From Erythrobacter sp. (GTDB taxonomy: Bacteria; Pseudomonadota; Alphaproteobacteria; Sphingomonadales; Sphingomonadaceae): a stretch of 56,322 bases of DNA. Below the pieces are notes generated by a model that did not search any database, was not told where the DNA came from, and saw nothing but the letters and a program-made list of their open reading frames with translations. The translations under genes were made by a program, and so were the position numbers. Positions 34,432 to 44,306 of this stretch are shown here, piece after piece; position 1 is the stretch's first letter; each line of letters opens with the position of its first letter. Location of the stretch: the NCBI GenBank assembly GCA_002695185.1, contig NZOF01000159.1, positions 1 to 56,322 of the forward strand, in the 5' to 3' direction.

Positions 34432-36621
34432 GTGACACTTGGAAATGCGCCGTCCTCAAGCTCGGATGACCATCCAAGGATGGAAGATGAGCCCGGCCCT
34501 CCCATTCCGCCGGAAGCTCCGGAAGAACGCTACGTCAATCGCGAACTAAGCTGGCTCAGCTTCAACCGCCGGGTTCTGGCGGAAAGCGAAAACCCGGATT
34601 ATCCGCTGCTCGAACGGCTGCGCTTCCTCTCGATTTCGGGAAGCAACCTCGATGAATTCACGATGGTTCGCATCGCCGGTCTGGAAGGCCAAGTCCAGCG
34701 CGGCATCGAAACCACGGCCATAGACGGGCGCAGCCCCCGTCAGCAGCTCGATGCCATTCGCGAACAGGTCCTTCAGCTCGAAGACCGCCAGCAGGAGAGT
34801 CTCGATTCGCTCCGCCGCCTGCTGGCAGACGAAGGGATCATCGTCGCACTGGTCGACGAACTGCCGAAGGACAAACAGACCTGGCTCGAAGAATATTTCG
34901 AGACCGACATCCTGCCGCTGATTACTCCGCAAGCGATCGATCCATCGCATCCCTTCCCCTTCGTTGCGACTGGCGGAATGGGCGCCCTGTTTCGCCTGAA
35001 GCGCGGGAAGCGCAAGGGCGAGTTGATCGAGATGGTGCTGATTCCGAGCGGGGTCCCACGTTTCGTGCGCGTACCGGGCGACCATGCGATTTATGTTGCG
35101 ATCGAACAGCTTGTAGCCCGTTTTGCCGACAGGATATTTCCGGGCTTCAAGATCCTGGGTGACGGTATCTTCCGCGTCCTTCGCGATAGCGATATGGAGG
35201 TCGAGGATGAGGCCGAGGATCTGGTTCGCTTCTTCCGTACGGCCATTCAGCGTCGCCGCCGCGGACGTGCCGTACTGCTGGAACTGGACGACGAATGCGA
35301 CGAGGTTGCCGAAGCGCTGCTGCGTGACCAATTCGATGTCGACGCCGCAATGATCGTGAAGACCGGCGGTATGCTCGGCTTGCGGGATCTCGACGCGATC
35401 TGCGCAGAGCCACGCCCCGATCTGAAATTCCCGCCCTTCTCGCCCCGTTATCCCGAACGTGTGCTGGCGCATGACGGTGATGTCTTCACCGCCATCCGCG
35501 AGAAAGACATGGTCATTCACCATCCGTACGAAAGCTTCGAGGTGGTGGTGGATTTCCTGCATCAGGCGGCCGTCGATCCGGCCGTCGTCTCGATCAAGCA
35601 GACCCTATACCGCGCAGGCGACCAGTCGCCGGTAATCGCCGCCCTGATCGAGGCTGCGCAAAACGGCAAGGCCGTCACCGCGGTGGTGGAGCTCAAGGCC
35701 CGCTTCGACGAAGAACGCAATATCCGCTGGGCGAATGAGCTAGAACGGGCGGGCGTCCAAGTCATTTACGGTTTCACCGAGTGGAAAACCCACGCCAAGG
35801 TCAGCCTCGTCGTGCGCCGCGAAGAGGACGGCTACCGCACATACTGCCATTTCGGCACCGGTAACTATCACCCGGTCAACGCCAAGATTTACACGGATCT
35901 CAGTTATTTCACCGCGGATCAGGCGCTCGGACGCGATGCGGCGAAGATGTTCAACTTCATCACCGGCTATATCGAGCCGGACGAACTGGAAAGGATTGCG
36001 ATCTCGCCGCTGGCCATGCGCGAAAAGCTGTATGAGCTTATCGATGCGGAAATCGCGAATGCGAAGGCGGGCAAACCGTCCGGTATCTGGGTCAAACTGA
36101 ATTCGATCACCAACCGGGCTGTCATCGACAAATTGTACGAGGCCAGTACCGCCGGGGTCGAAATTCGCATGGTGATCCGCGGCATATGCTCGCTCCGCGC
36201 GGGCATTCCCGGCCTCAGCGAGAACATCAGTGTCAAATCCATCATCGGGCGTTTTCTGGAACACGGCCGCATGTGGGTCTTTGCCGATGGCAAGGAACTG
36301 CCGAGCAGGCAGGCGAAAGTCTATATCACAAGTGCGGACGCCATGGGCCGCAACCTCGATCGCCGCGTCGAGGTCATGGTGCCCGTCACCAACAAGACCG
36401 TGCACGACCAGATGCTCAAGCAGGTCATGCTGGCCAACATCCTCGATACCGAACGCAGCTGGTGCCTTGATGCGGACGGGCAATACCGCCGGATGGCCAA
36501 GGGCGAAAAAGGATTCAATTGTCACGAATATTTCATGTCCAATCCCTCCCTTTCGGGCCGGGGTTCCGCCTTGGAGAAGCATGACGTGCCGCACCTGACG
36601 CTGCCGGGGAATGAAGCGTGA
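34432..36621 (+). CDS. ppk1: Polyphosphate kinase 1
   Basis: 729 residues from GTG 34432, preceded by GAGAGG; a GTG at 34351 would add 27 unlike residues. Ppk1 makes polyphosphate from ATP. The N-terminal RYVNRELSWLSFNRRVLAE is the family opening. The catalytic histidine lies in EWKTHAKVSLVVRRE, and the second in CHFGTGNYHPVNAKIYTDLS. The phospholipase-D-like fold is complete through TSADAMGRNLDRRVEVMVPV. The stop overlaps the start of ppx by four bases (GTGA), so enzyme and antagonist are made together. Confidence 0.95.
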   Translation: MTLGNAPSSSSDDHPRMEDEPGPPIPPEAPEERYVNRELSWLSFNRRVLAESENPDYPLLERLRFLSISGSNLDEFTMVRIAGLEGQVQRGIETTAIDGRSPRQQLDAIREQVLQLEDRQQESLDSLRRLLADEGIIVALVDELPKDKQTWLEEYFETDILPLITPQAIDPSHPFPFVATGGMGALFRLKRGKRKGELIEMVLIPSGVPRFVRVPGDHAIYVAIEQLVARFADRIFPGFKILGDGIFRVLRDSDMEVEDEAEDLVRFFRTAIQRRRRGRAVLLELDDECDEVAEALLRDQFDVDAAMIVKTGGMLGLRDLDAICAEPRPDLKFPPFSPRYPERVLAHDGDVFTAIREKDMVIHHPYESFEVVVDFLHQAAVDPAVVSIKQTLYRAGDQSPVIAALIEAAQNGKAVTAVVELKARFDEERNIRWANELERAGVQVIYGFTEWKTHAKVSLVVRREEDGYRTYCHFGTGNYHPVNAKIYTDLSYFTADQALGRDAAKMFNFITGYIEPDELERIAISPLAMREKLYELIDAEIANAKAGKPSGIWVKLNSITNRAVIDKLYEASTAGVEIRMVIRGICSLRAGIPGLSENISVKSIIGRFLEHGRMWVFADGKELPSRQAKVYITSADAMGRNLDRRVEVMVPVTNKTVHDQMLKQVMLANILDTERSWCLDADGQYRRMAKGEKGFNCHEYFMSNPSLSGRGSALEKHDVPHLTLPGNEA

Positions 36622-38153
36622 ACCGTTCGAAGACGCGCAATCCGCAATGGCAACGCCGACTGATCCATCCCCCGCGAGCCGTCATCGATATCGGGTCGAA
36701 TACGGTCCGCCTGGTAATCTACGCAGGAACGGGAAGAGCGCCCGAAACGGTCTGGAACGAGAAGGTTTCGGCCCGGCTGGGACGCGACCTTTCCGAGACC
36801 GGCCGCATACCTGACGAAGCTGCGGACGAAGCGCTCGCCGCCCTTGCCCGATATCAGCTCCTCGTCAGCGATCGCGGGATCGAGAACATTCAGACGGTTG
36901 CTACAGCCGCCGCGCGCGATGCCGAAAACGGCAAGCAATTTCTCGACAAAGTTGCCGCTCTCGGCCTCGAACCGCGCCTTTTGAGCGAGGAAGAAGAGGC
37001 TTTTGCATCGGCCTGTGGCGTTATCGGAGCCTTTCCGGGCGCCGAAGGGATCAGCGCAGACCTTGGCGGAGGAAGTCTTGAGCTGGTTTCGCTGGGCGAA
37101 GGCGATTGCAGAGAGGCAGTGAGCCTGCCTTTCGGAACGCTCCGGCTGCCTGCCCTGCGAACGACCGATCACAACCTCAACCGCACCATTCACGAACGCC
37201 TCGACCGCGTTTCCTGGATAAGATCACAGCAAGGGCCGCTCTACATGATCGGCGGGACATGGAGAGCTCTCGCCCATTACGCGATGGTCGAGGCCGACTA
37301 TCCGCTGACCGATCCGCACGGCTTCAGCCTTTCGGTAAGCGAAACGCGCGACCACGCCCGTCAGCTTATCGATGCCCAGCCTGACAAACTGGTCAAGATA
37401 TCCGGTATCAGCCAGATGCGGGCCGAATATCTCCCCGATGCTGCTGCTATGCTGTTGCCGCTGCTCGACGTGATCGAGCCTGATCGGCTGATATTCTCGA
37501 GCTGGGGTATCCGCGAGGGCCTGCTTTATTCCCGTCTCTCCGACCTTCAACGGGCGCTCGACCCGCTGCTCGCCGGCGTGCACGCATTTGCGGAACCGCG
37601 CGATGCGCCGGTGGTCGATGCGGCGCGCGTGGTGGGCTGGACCGTCGATCTGGCCAATGGGAAGGGAAAGCGCAACGAACGCCTCAGGCTTGCTTCGGCA
37701 CAGCTCGCTGCCGCTCTGCAGCGCGTCGAGCCAAACCTTCGGGTGAATCATGCAACCGAATGGTCGCTCGACAAGCGCTGGATCGATTGCTCTCCTCGCG
37801 ACCGCGCGATGATGTGTGCTGCCCTTTACGGCAGTATCGGCAAAACCGAATTGCCGGACAAGCTGGACCTTCTGGCGGATAGTGAAGACCTGCGAGAAGG
37901 GCTGACCTGGGGCCTGGGCTACCGGCTGGCGCGCAGGCTCGGTGCAGGTGCCCGCACGGCGCTCAGCTTCAGCAAGCTGAGGCTCAAGAAGAAATCGCTC
38001 GTCCTTTATCTCGATGAAAGCCGGGCCGCGCTCGCCACTTATCCGCTTACCCGGGATCTGGATATTCTGGCGGAATGGCTTGGGCGCCAGGCCAAGATCA
38101 AGATCGGGGAATTCAACTTCACCGACACGATCGAGGAGGAAGAAGAAGAATAG
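36618..38153 (+). CDS. ppx: Exopolyphosphatase / guanosine pentaphosphatase family (Ppx/GppA)
   Basis: 511 residues. The ASKHA-fold phosphate loop VIDIGSNTVRLVIY starts the enzyme. The second phosphate motif is SADLGGGSLELVSL, and GGTWRALAHY follows. The C-terminal third is the HD-like helical domain found in long Ppx proteins. It cleaves polyphosphate from the end, or pppGpp to ppGpp. The start overlaps ppk1. A highly acidic tail (EEEEEE) ends the protein. It converges on apaG, with three bases between the stops. Confidence 0.93.
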   Translation: MNRSKTRNPQWQRRLIHPPRAVIDIGSNTVRLVIYAGTGRAPETVWNEKVSARLGRDLSETGRIPDEAADEALAALARYQLLVSDRGIENIQTVATAAARDAENGKQFLDKVAALGLEPRLLSEEEEAFASACGVIGAFPGAEGISADLGGGSLELVSLGEGDCREAVSLPFGTLRLPALRTTDHNLNRTIHERLDRVSWIRSQQGPLYMIGGTWRALAHYAMVEADYPLTDPHGFSLSVSETRDHARQLIDAQPDKLVKISGISQMRAEYLPDAAAMLLPLLDVIEPDRLIFSSWGIREGLLYSRLSDLQRALDPLLAGVHAFAEPRDAPVVDAARVVGWTVDLANGKGKRNERLRLASAQLAAALQRVEPNLRVNHATEWSLDKRWIDCSPRDRAMMCAALYGSIGKTELPDKLDLLADSEDLREGLTWGLGYRLARRLGAGARTALSFSKLRLKKKSLVLYLDESRAALATYPLTRDLDILAEWLGRQAKIKIGEFNFTDTIEEEEEE

Positions 38154-38156
38154 CCT

Positions 38157-38558
38157 TCAGGACGCGGTGGCAGGGGCTGCCAGCGGGAAGAAAGGAATGC
38201 GGACTTCGAACGGAGATCCGTCCTCGCGATGGAACGTGTAGAAACCTTCCATCGATCCGCGCGGCGTATCGAGCGGGCAACCCGACACGTAGTCGTGGCT
38301 GCCGCCGGGTTCGAGCACGGGCTGTTCGCCAACCACACCTTCGCCATCGACATGCGCAACCATTCCCGCACCATCAGTGATGCGCCAATGGCGGGTCATC
38401 AGCTGAACACGCTCGTGCGAGGCGTTTTCAATGCGAATATGATAAACCCAGAACCACTTTTCTGCTTCCGGCTGGCTTTGCTCGGGAAGAAAGTTCACCG
38501 CGACGCGCACGGTGATGCCGTCGGTTATTGCACTGTGCTGAAAGAGTTCCTTGATCAC
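38157..38558 (-). CDS. apaG: Co2+/Mg2+ efflux protein ApaG
   Basis: 133 residues of the ApaG/DUF525 beta-sandwich family, usual length about 125. The signature is readable: VYHIRIENASHERVQLMTRHWRITDG, then GEQPVLEPGGSHDYVSGCPLDTPRGSMEGFY. The family has a fibronectin-like fold and is linked to divalent cation resistance and, in some bacteria, pyrophosphohydrolase-associated operons. No ksgA/apaH neighbours are present here. It reads toward ppx. Confidence 0.93.
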   Translation of the reverse strand: MIKELFQHSAITDGITVRVAVNFLPEQSQPEAEKWFWVYHIRIENASHERVQLMTRHWRITDGAGMVAHVDGEGVVGEQPVLEPGGSHDYVSGCPLDTPRGSMEGFYTFHREDGSPFEVRIPFFPLAAPATAS

Positions 38559-39136
38559 ATCTCCAACCTAATGGGTCGGGTGGCTGGCGCAAGGGCGGTG
38601 ACCCGAACGGATACGATTAAACTTCGTTAACCAATATGTGTCAGACAATCCTAAGCGCCGAATGCGACTTTGTGTCAACAAAAGGGCTCTTTCGATGATT
38701 TTCGCTTTTATCAACAGAATGATAGCCGATCAGGATGGCGAAGGCCGAATCGAACTGATGCTTGCAGCGCAAGTCGTTATCGCGGCTCTCGCATTTTGAA
38801 AGAGTACCTCGAAAGAGCATAGCTCTTCGCTTCCGGTCAATATCTCACGCTTGAGAGCGGCATTCGCCTTTGCCGCGATTTCGGGCTGCGACCAGCGCAC
38901 ATCGCCCTCTTCATCCTCCTTCTTGCGGGGTTGAGGCGGCGAACCGCAACTTTCCGTATTGAATTGATGAGGGCCTAGAACGGCACCACCCTGGGCAGCG
39001 TTCGCAACTGACGAATAATGTGATCGGGAGAACGCTCTGGCGTCACAGGCGGAATAAATCTTTCAAGGCACTGGACAGGATACACTTTTGTTGCAACTCA
39101 TTATCAATAGCATAATGTGACGACAAAGGAGACAGC
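38559..39136. other. 578-base intergenic region with a 34-codon frame and a Fur-box-like site
   Basis: No gene of normal size. A frame 38695-38799 could encode a 34-residue peptide ending in a hydrophobic run (AAQVVIAALAF), but lacks a good ribosome-binding site. The right end holds a 19-base partial palindrome at 39093-39111 and GGAGA just before the ATG at 39137. The middle (38800-39040) looks like relics of coding sequence in no consistent frame. Confidence 0.5.
39093..39111. promoter_or_regulatory. Fur-box-like partial palindrome
   Basis: GCAACTCATTATCAATAGC. Its reverse complement agrees at 12 of 19 positions, and it carries the CATTATC-type core of Fur boxes. It sits 26 bases before the ATG of the next gene, where a repressor could block transcription. 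Motif judgement is by eye. Confidence 0.4.
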
Positions 39137-39550
39137 ATGGCAGACACCAATGATTCGCCCGCCCTCGACATTCCTCTCCCCGCACGTCGGCAGGATACAT
39201 TGGGGCTGGTCATCTTTCGCCGGATGGCGGCGCATGGCCTCAACGATGCGCGCGCGACGATGCTGGCACTCGATGCAGGAGGCCAGAATTTCCGCCGAAT
39301 GCTGATCCTCTCGCGCGCTCTGGCCGTCGACCTTGCGCGTGCTTCACAGCGGCGGATCCTCCTCGCCCCGTGCTGCGCCACCGGTATGACCCGTGACGAG
39401 GGACTGTTGATGGACCTGATCAAGGGCGGTGGGCTCGACATCTACGCGGCCCTCACGGATGACGCGCGCTGCAATGCGGCCATGACCACGGCTCACGCCT
39501 ACGGAGAAGAGCTGGATCAGGTTGCCCGCCGAAACGGTTGGCGCCGCTAG
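39137..39550 (+). CDS. Small alpha-helical protein, possibly iron-regulated, unknown function
   Basis: 137 residues, no signal peptide or membrane helix. The protein is alanine and leucine rich, and likely helical throughout: GLVIFRRMAAHGLNDARATMLALDAGGQNFRRMLILSRALAVDLA, read in parts, followed by RRILLAPCCATGMTRDEGLLMDLI with a CC pair. I believe it corresponds to a small family found in sphingomonads (DUF6628 comes to mind but is unverified). The ATG at 39137 has GGAGA six bases upstream. A Fur-box-like site directly upstream suggests iron control. The stop overlaps that of convergent metZ by three bases. Confidence 0.65.
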   Translation: MADTNDSPALDIPLPARRQDTLGLVIFRRMAAHGLNDARATMLALDAGGQNFRRMLILSRALAVDLARASQRRILLAPCCATGMTRDEGLLMDLIKGGGLDIYAALTDDARCNAAMTTAHAYGEELDQVARRNGWRR

Positions 39551-40752
39551 AGCCCGCCTGCTTCCAGCGCGCGTCCCAGATCTTCCTTGAGGTCGTCGAT
39601 ATCTTCGAGGCCCACATTGATGCGGATCAGCCCCTGGGTGACGCCCATCGCGTCCCGCTCCTCGTCGGTCATCCCGGCATGGGTCGTACTGGCCGGATGA
39701 CACATCAGCGTGCGGGCATCGCCGATATTGTTCGAGATATCGACGAGCTCCAGTGCATCGAGAATGGCAAAGGCCCGTTCCCGGCTCTCGACATCGAAGG
39801 CGAAGACCGGGCCCGTCGCCGTCATCTGCTCCATCGCCAGGGCGTGGCGCGGATGGCTTTCAAGGCCCGGATGCAACATCCGCGGCACGCGCGGTTCGAT
39901 GAATTTGCCCAGGGCTACGGCATTCTCGCTCTGCCGAAGGGCGCGCAGGCTCAGTGTCTCCAGACCCTTGAGCACTACCCATGCATTGAAGGGCGAGATA
40001 TTGGGTCCGGTGTTACGCTGGAAGGGAAGTAGCACTTCGTCGACCCATTCCTTCGACCCGCAGATCGCGCCGGCCAGAACCCTGCCCTGCCCGTCCATCA
40101 GCTTTGTCGCGGAATAGGCGACCACGTCGGCGCCGAAATCCAGAGGCCGCTGCAGCGCGCTGGTGGCGAAGGCATTGTCGACCACAGTGGTGATCCCGCG
40201 CGATTTCGCGAGCGCGCAAACATGCTTGAGATCGACGACATCGAGCGTGGGATTGGCCGGTGTTTCGAAGAAAAAGACCTTCGTGTTGGGGCGGATCGCG
40301 GCTTCCCAGGCGTCATTGTCGGCGCTGTCAACGACGGTGGTCTCGATCCCGAAGCGCGGCAAGAGATGATCGAGCAGCCAGCGGCACGAACCGAACGCGG
40401 CCCGCGCACCCACCACGTGATCGCCCGCCGATAGCTGGCACAAAAGAGCCGTGGTCATCGCCGCCATGCCGCTCGCCTGTGCGCGGCAGGCCTCGGCACC
40501 CTCCATCAGGGCGATCCGCTCTTCCAGCATCGCCACAGTCGGGTTCTGCAGGCGCGAATAGGTCATCCCTTGCGCTTCCCCGGCGAAGCGATCGGCCACC
40601 GTCTGTGCATCGTCATAGGTATAGCCGGAGGTGAGGAAGAGCGCCTCGCTCGTCTCGCCATGCTCGCTACGCCAGGTGCCCCCGCGCACGGCCTGCGTTG
40701 CGGGGCGCCAGTTGCGGGTGATCGAACGGTCGGTTCCGGTGGTCTTCTTCAT
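39547..40752 (-). CDS. metZ: O-succinylhomoserine sulfhydrylase
   Basis: 401 residues from ATG 40752. This is a PLP enzyme of the Cys/Met metabolism family that makes homocysteine from O-succinylhomoserine and sulfide. It has the family opening TQAVRGGTWRSEHGETSEALFLTSGYTYD and the PLP-Lys site SATKLMDGQGRVLAGAICG; NPTLDVVDL and TVVDNAFAT also match the MetZ branch. An extension to 40791 has no family similarity. No SAM-II riboswitch was found in the 83-base leader between this gene and the divergent glycosyltransferase gene. Confidence 0.9.
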   Translation of the reverse strand: MKKTTGTDRSITRNWRPATQAVRGGTWRSEHGETSEALFLTSGYTYDDAQTVADRFAGEAQGMTYSRLQNPTVAMLEERIALMEGAEACRAQASGMAAMTTALLCQLSAGDHVVGARAAFGSCRWLLDHLLPRFGIETTVVDSADNDAWEAAIRPNTKVFFFETPANPTLDVVDLKHVCALAKSRGITTVVDNAFATSALQRPLDFGADVVAYSATKLMDGQGRVLAGAICGSKEWVDEVLLPFQRNTGPNISPFNAWVVLKGLETLSLRALRQSENAVALGKFIEPRVPRMLHPGLESHPRHALAMEQMTATGPVFAFDVESRERAFAILDALELVDISNNIGDARTLMCHPASTTHAGMTDEERDAMGVTQGLIRINVGLEDIDDLKEDLGRALEAGGL

Positions 40753-40835
40753 GGTGCGCGCGATAGCACGGCAGGGGCGAGCGGCAAGCAAAGGCTGTTG
40801 TCAGCACCGAAACGCTCGCTTAATCGCCAGAGAAG

Positions 40836-42107
40836 ATGAACCGCGCGCCCGAGCAACCGACCGATCCGATCCGCTGGTGCATGGCGCTGCCTCTCGCGTT
40901 CTGGGTTCTGGTGTTGTGGAACATCGCCATCCCCAGCCAGCCCTATTTCGACGAGGTCCATTACCTGCCCGCAGCAAAGGACCTGCTGGTTCTGGGCGAG
41001 TTTTCCAATCGCGAACATCCGCTGCTGGGTAAGGAACTGATCGCGTTGGGCATCGCCCTTTTCGGCGACAATCCGTGGGGCTGGCGGATCATGTCGTCCA
41101 TCTCCGGTGCGCTGGCGCTCTTCGCTATCATGCGCGCCGTCTGGTTTGCGACTTGCAGCCGGTACACCACAATTGCTGCCGGTCTGCTGGTGGCGAGCGG
41201 TTTCCACCTCTTCGTCCATTCGCGCATCGCCATGCTCGACATCTTTATGGTCTGCGCGCTGGCAGTCGCCTTCTGGCAGCTCGCCGCCGCCATGCGGGAG
41301 CCGGAGACGGGCCGCCGCAGGCTGATCGGTGCCGGGATCGCGCTGGGCCTTGCCATGGGTGCCAAATGGAACGCGGCGGTTCTGGCTGCGGTGCCCGGCC
41401 TCGGCTTCCTGATTTTGCGCTGGTTTGCCGGGCGGCGTCGCCTGCTCCTCAGCCGCCGCGGAATGCCCGTACCAGGAATGACGCTGCTGGAGGCATTCGT
41501 CTGGCTCGGCCTGCTTCCGCTCGCCATCTATTGGTTGACCTTCCTCCCCGGCTATTTCTTCGCGGTAAATCCGATCGAGGGCGGCATCATTCAGCATCAT
41601 CGCCTGATGCTCGACCTGCAGACGCAAGTCCTTCGGCCCCACCCCTATCAATCCAACTGGCCGGATTGGGTGCTGAACTGGCGGGCGATCTGGTATCTTT
41701 ACGAACCCGTCGACGGCGCGCAGCGCGGCGTAATCCTTATCGGCAATCCGCTGACCATGCTGCTGGGCCTGCCCGCGCTCGCATGGTGTGCGTGGCAGGG
41801 ACTGACCCGCAAGGCGGCTGCCCATGGAGGCGTGGCGCTACTCTATGCGATCAGTCTGGGCTTCTGGATTTTTGCGGCCAAGCCGGTTCAGTTCTACTAT
41901 CATTACTTCCTGCCCAGCACGTTCCTGCTTGTCGCGCTCGCACTCGCGCTTAACGATATGAGGCAGGCGGGGCTGAAATGGGCAGCCAATACGGTTCTGG
42001 CCGCCAGTCTTGGCGTGTTCGCTTTTTATTACGTGGTTCTCGCTGCAGAGCCGCTGTCGGGACCGGACAGTTTCCGCAACTGGACCTGGCTGCAAAGCTG
42101 GGTCTGA
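40836..42107 (+). CDS. Phospholipid carrier-dependent glycosyltransferase (PMT/GT39 type)
   Basis: 423 residues, polytopic, GT-C fold. The first loop carries YFDEVHYLPAAKDLL (catalytic Asp-Glu) and REHPLLGKELIALG, both characteristic of protein O-mannosyltransferase-like and ArnT-like enzymes. FHLFVHSRIAMLDIF and GLAMGAKWNAAV follow, also family-typical. It uses a polyprenyl-phosphate sugar to glycosylate protein or lipid at the outer face of the inner membrane. It converges on a DPM1-like synthase gene four bases away, which could supply the donor. The acceptor is unknown. Confidence 0.85.
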   Translation: MNRAPEQPTDPIRWCMALPLAFWVLVLWNIAIPSQPYFDEVHYLPAAKDLLVLGEFSNREHPLLGKELIALGIALFGDNPWGWRIMSSISGALALFAIMRAVWFATCSRYTTIAAGLLVASGFHLFVHSRIAMLDIFMVCALAVAFWQLAAAMREPETGRRRLIGAGIALGLAMGAKWNAAVLAAVPGLGFLILRWFAGRRRLLLSRRGMPVPGMTLLEAFVWLGLLPLAIYWLTFLPGYFFAVNPIEGGIIQHHRLMLDLQTQVLRPHPYQSNWPDWVLNWRAIWYLYEPVDGAQRGVILIGNPLTMLLGLPALAWCAWQGLTRKAAAHGGVALLYAISLGFWIFAAKPVQFYYHYFLPSTFLLVALALALNDMRQAGLKWAANTVLAASLGVFAFYYVVLAAEPLSGPDSFRNWTWLQSWV

Positions 42108-42111
42108 CGGC

Positions 42112-43209
42112 TTAATAGCGGCCCCAGACGAAGCGGCTCGACAGGGCGTAATTCCACACCGAACCGATGGCGATACCGACCAGTGCCGCGATCAGCGAAT
42201 GCACTCCGCGTTCGAACAGGGCGGTGGCGATGGCCACATTGGCGAAGGCACCGATGGAGCAGGCGAGAACGAAGCTGGCCCAGCCCCGCAGCATCTGCCC
42301 CAAGCTATCCAGCCTGCGATCGCGATAGGTCAGGAAATTGTTCAGCCAGAAATTGAACGTCATCGCCCCCAGTGTGGCGAGCGTCTGGCTCCAGACGAAC
42401 TCGGCCCCCGCCGCCAGCAGACAGGCATAAAGCAGCGCGAGATGCACGCCCACGCCCATGGCGCCGACCGTGCCGAAAAGGGCGAAGCGCGTAGGGATGA
42501 TCCTGCCGAATGCCTTGTCGTAAAGGCCCGCGAGGAAATCGACCGCAATGGCCCGATCGAGCTTGCTTTCCCCCGATCGCCGGGCCGCGAAATTCAGCGG
42601 AAACTCGCGGACCTTCAGGGGGGTATCGGACGTGGCCAGGAGGTCGAGCAATATCTTGAAACCGACACCCGACAGGCGCGGAGCCAGCGCCAGCGCGGTG
42701 TCGGTCCGCAGCAGGAAATAGCCGCTCATCGGGTCGGTCAGCTCCACGCCGGTCAACCGCCGGGCCAGTCCGTTGGCAAAGCCCGATAGCCTTACCCGAT
42801 CGGGATTGTCCCACTCTGCCGTGCTTGCCCCCAGGGTAAACCGGCTGGCGACAGCGACATCGGCGCCTTCTTTCCGCACGCTCTCCAGCATGAGAGGAAG
42901 CAGAATCGGATCGTGCTGGTGGTCGGCATCCATTACGGCGACGAAGGGCGCGGCAGTGGCGCAAAAACCCTCGATGGCGGCGCTGGCGAGCCCCCGCCTG
43001 CCGATCCGCTGGATAACGCGAATGCGGCGGTCCGCTCGGGCAAGGCGGCGCGCTTCGTCAGCCGTACCGTCAGGAGAATTATCATCCACCACGATCACTT
43101 CCCAGCCATCGGGGCCAAGCGCGGTCTCTATCCGATCGATAAGCGGTGCGAGATTTTCACGCTCGTTCAGCGTCGGCAGGATAATGGCGAGGTCGAGCGT
43201 CATGGTCAT
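42112..43209 (-). CDS. Polyprenol-phosphate sugar synthase, GT2 domain fused to GtrA-like membrane domain
   Basis: 365 residues. Residues 1-225 are a DPM1-like GT2 domain: [33 protein letters not shown] and [10 protein letters not shown] (the D-x-D metal site). The C-terminal 120 residues form four hydrophobic segments of the GtrA type ([35 protein letters not shown]). The protein would make a polyprenyl-phosphate sugar in the cytosol and help flip or hold it. Gene order beside the GT39 enzyme suggests donor and transferase. A second in-frame ATG lies two codons in. Confidence 0.87.
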   Translation of the reverse strand: MTMTLDLAIILPTLNERENLAPLIDRIETALGPDGWEVIVVDDNSPDGTADEARRLARADRRIRVIQRIGRRGLASAAIEGFCATAAPFVAVMDADHQHDPILLPLMLESVRKEGADVAVASRFTLGASTAEWDNPDRVRLSGFANGLARRLTGVELTDPMSGYFLLRTDTALALAPRLSGVGFKILLDLLATSDTPLKVREFPLNFAARRSGESKLDRAIAVDFLAGLYDKAFGRIIPTRFALFGTVGAMGVGVHLALLYACLLAAGAEFVWSQTLATLGAMTFNFWLNNFLTYRDRRLDSLGQMLRGWASFVLACSIGAFANVAIATALFERGVHSLIAALVGIAIGSVWNYALSSRFVWGRY

Positions 43210-43237
43210 CGGCGAGTGACGCGCATCGCGAGCAATT

Positions 43238-44305
43238 TCAAGCCAGCGCAGTCAAAGCCCGCAGCACGGCGTCGCCGATCTCGCTGGTCGAGGCCGTACC
43301 GCCAAGGTCCGCGCCGCGCGTATCGCTGGCGACAACCTTGGCCACTGCTCGTTCGATCCGTCCGGCCTCCGTTTCGCTGCCCAAAGAATGCCGCAGCAGC
43401 ATGGCAAGGCTGAGGATGGCCGCCACCGGATTGGCCTTGCCCTGCCCCGCAATGTCCGGCGCGCTGCCATGGATCGGCTCGTACAGCCCGAAAGTGCCGT
43501 ATTCGGTCTGCCGTTCGCCCAGGCTGGCGCTGGCGAGCAGGCCGATGGAGCCGACACAGGCGCTCGCCTGATCGGACAGGATATCGCCGAACAAATTGCC
43601 GGTCAGGACGACATCGAACTGGCCGGGGCTGCGCACCATCTGCATGGCGGCGTTGTCGACATACATGTGGTCCAGCGTGACGTCGGGATAATCCTTCGCC
43701 ATGTCGATCACCGTTTCGCGCCAGATACGGCTGGTTTCGAGGACGTTCGCCTTGTCCACGCTGGTCAGGCGCTTGCGGCGTTTCTGCGCGGCTTCGAACC
43801 CGGTCCGGGCGATCCGGCGGACCTCATCCTCGTTATAGGACATGGCGTCCCAGCCTTCGCGGCCGCCCTTGCTCTCGCGCTCGCCCTTGTCGCCGAAATA
43901 GACATCGCCATTGAGTTCGCGCACCACCAGCAGATCGATCCCGCGGGCGATTTCAGGGCGGAGGGATGACATGTCTTCCAGTCCCGGAAATCCGGCGGCC
44001 GGGCGCAGATTGGCAAACAGGCCCAGCTCGCTGCGCAGACCAAGAATCGCCTGTTCCGGGCGGTGTTCGCGCGGCAGTTCGTCACACTCCGGGTCGCCGA
44101 CCGCGCCGAACAGCACCGCGTCTGCGGCGCGGGCCATCTCGATCGTTTCCTGCGGCAGCGGGTGGCCATGGCGCTTGTAGGCGATGCCGCCCACGTCCCC
44201 TTCCCACAGCGTGAGCTGCGGCAGGGAAAGCGCGTCGAGTACCCGCTTCGCCTCGGTGATGACTTCGGGGCCGATCCCGTCTCCGGGGAAGATTGCAATT
44301 TTCAT
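43238..44305 (-). CDS. leuB: 3-isopropylmalate dehydrogenase
   Basis: 355 residues, the usual length. It catalyses NAD-dependent oxidative decarboxylation in leucine synthesis. The start [15 protein letters not shown] is the family opening. Other marks are [14 protein letters not shown], the conserved [10 protein letters not shown] (substrate-binding Arg), [12 protein letters not shown] (metal Asp pair) and [24 protein letters not shown]. It lies one base from recO's stop, so it likely belongs to a leftward run of recO-ubiK genes. Confidence 0.97.
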   Translation of the reverse strand: MKIAIFPGDGIGPEVITEAKRVLDALSLPQLTLWEGDVGGIAYKRHGHPLPQETIEMARAADAVLFGAVGDPECDELPREHRPEQAILGLRSELGLFANLRPAAGFPGLEDMSSLRPEIARGIDLLVVRELNGDVYFGDKGERESKGGREGWDAMSYNEDEVRRIARTGFEAAQKRRKRLTSVDKANVLETSRIWRETVIDMAKDYPDVTLDHMYVDNAAMQMVRSPGQFDVVLTGNLFGDILSDQASACVGSIGLLASASLGERQTEYGTFGLYEPIHGSAPDIAGQGKANPVAAILSLAMLLRHSLGSETEAGRIERAVAKVVASDTRGADLGGTASTSEIGDAVLRALTALA

Positions 44306-44306
44306 G

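Noticed and set aside
38695..38799. 34-codon frame with hydrophobic tail
   Set aside because: No ribosome-binding site and no homologue I can recall; listed only as part of the intergenic region.
40753..40835. SAM-II (metA-type) riboswitch upstream of metZ
   Set aside because: The leader has none of the conserved CGTGGT or ACATTAAACAA-like elements.
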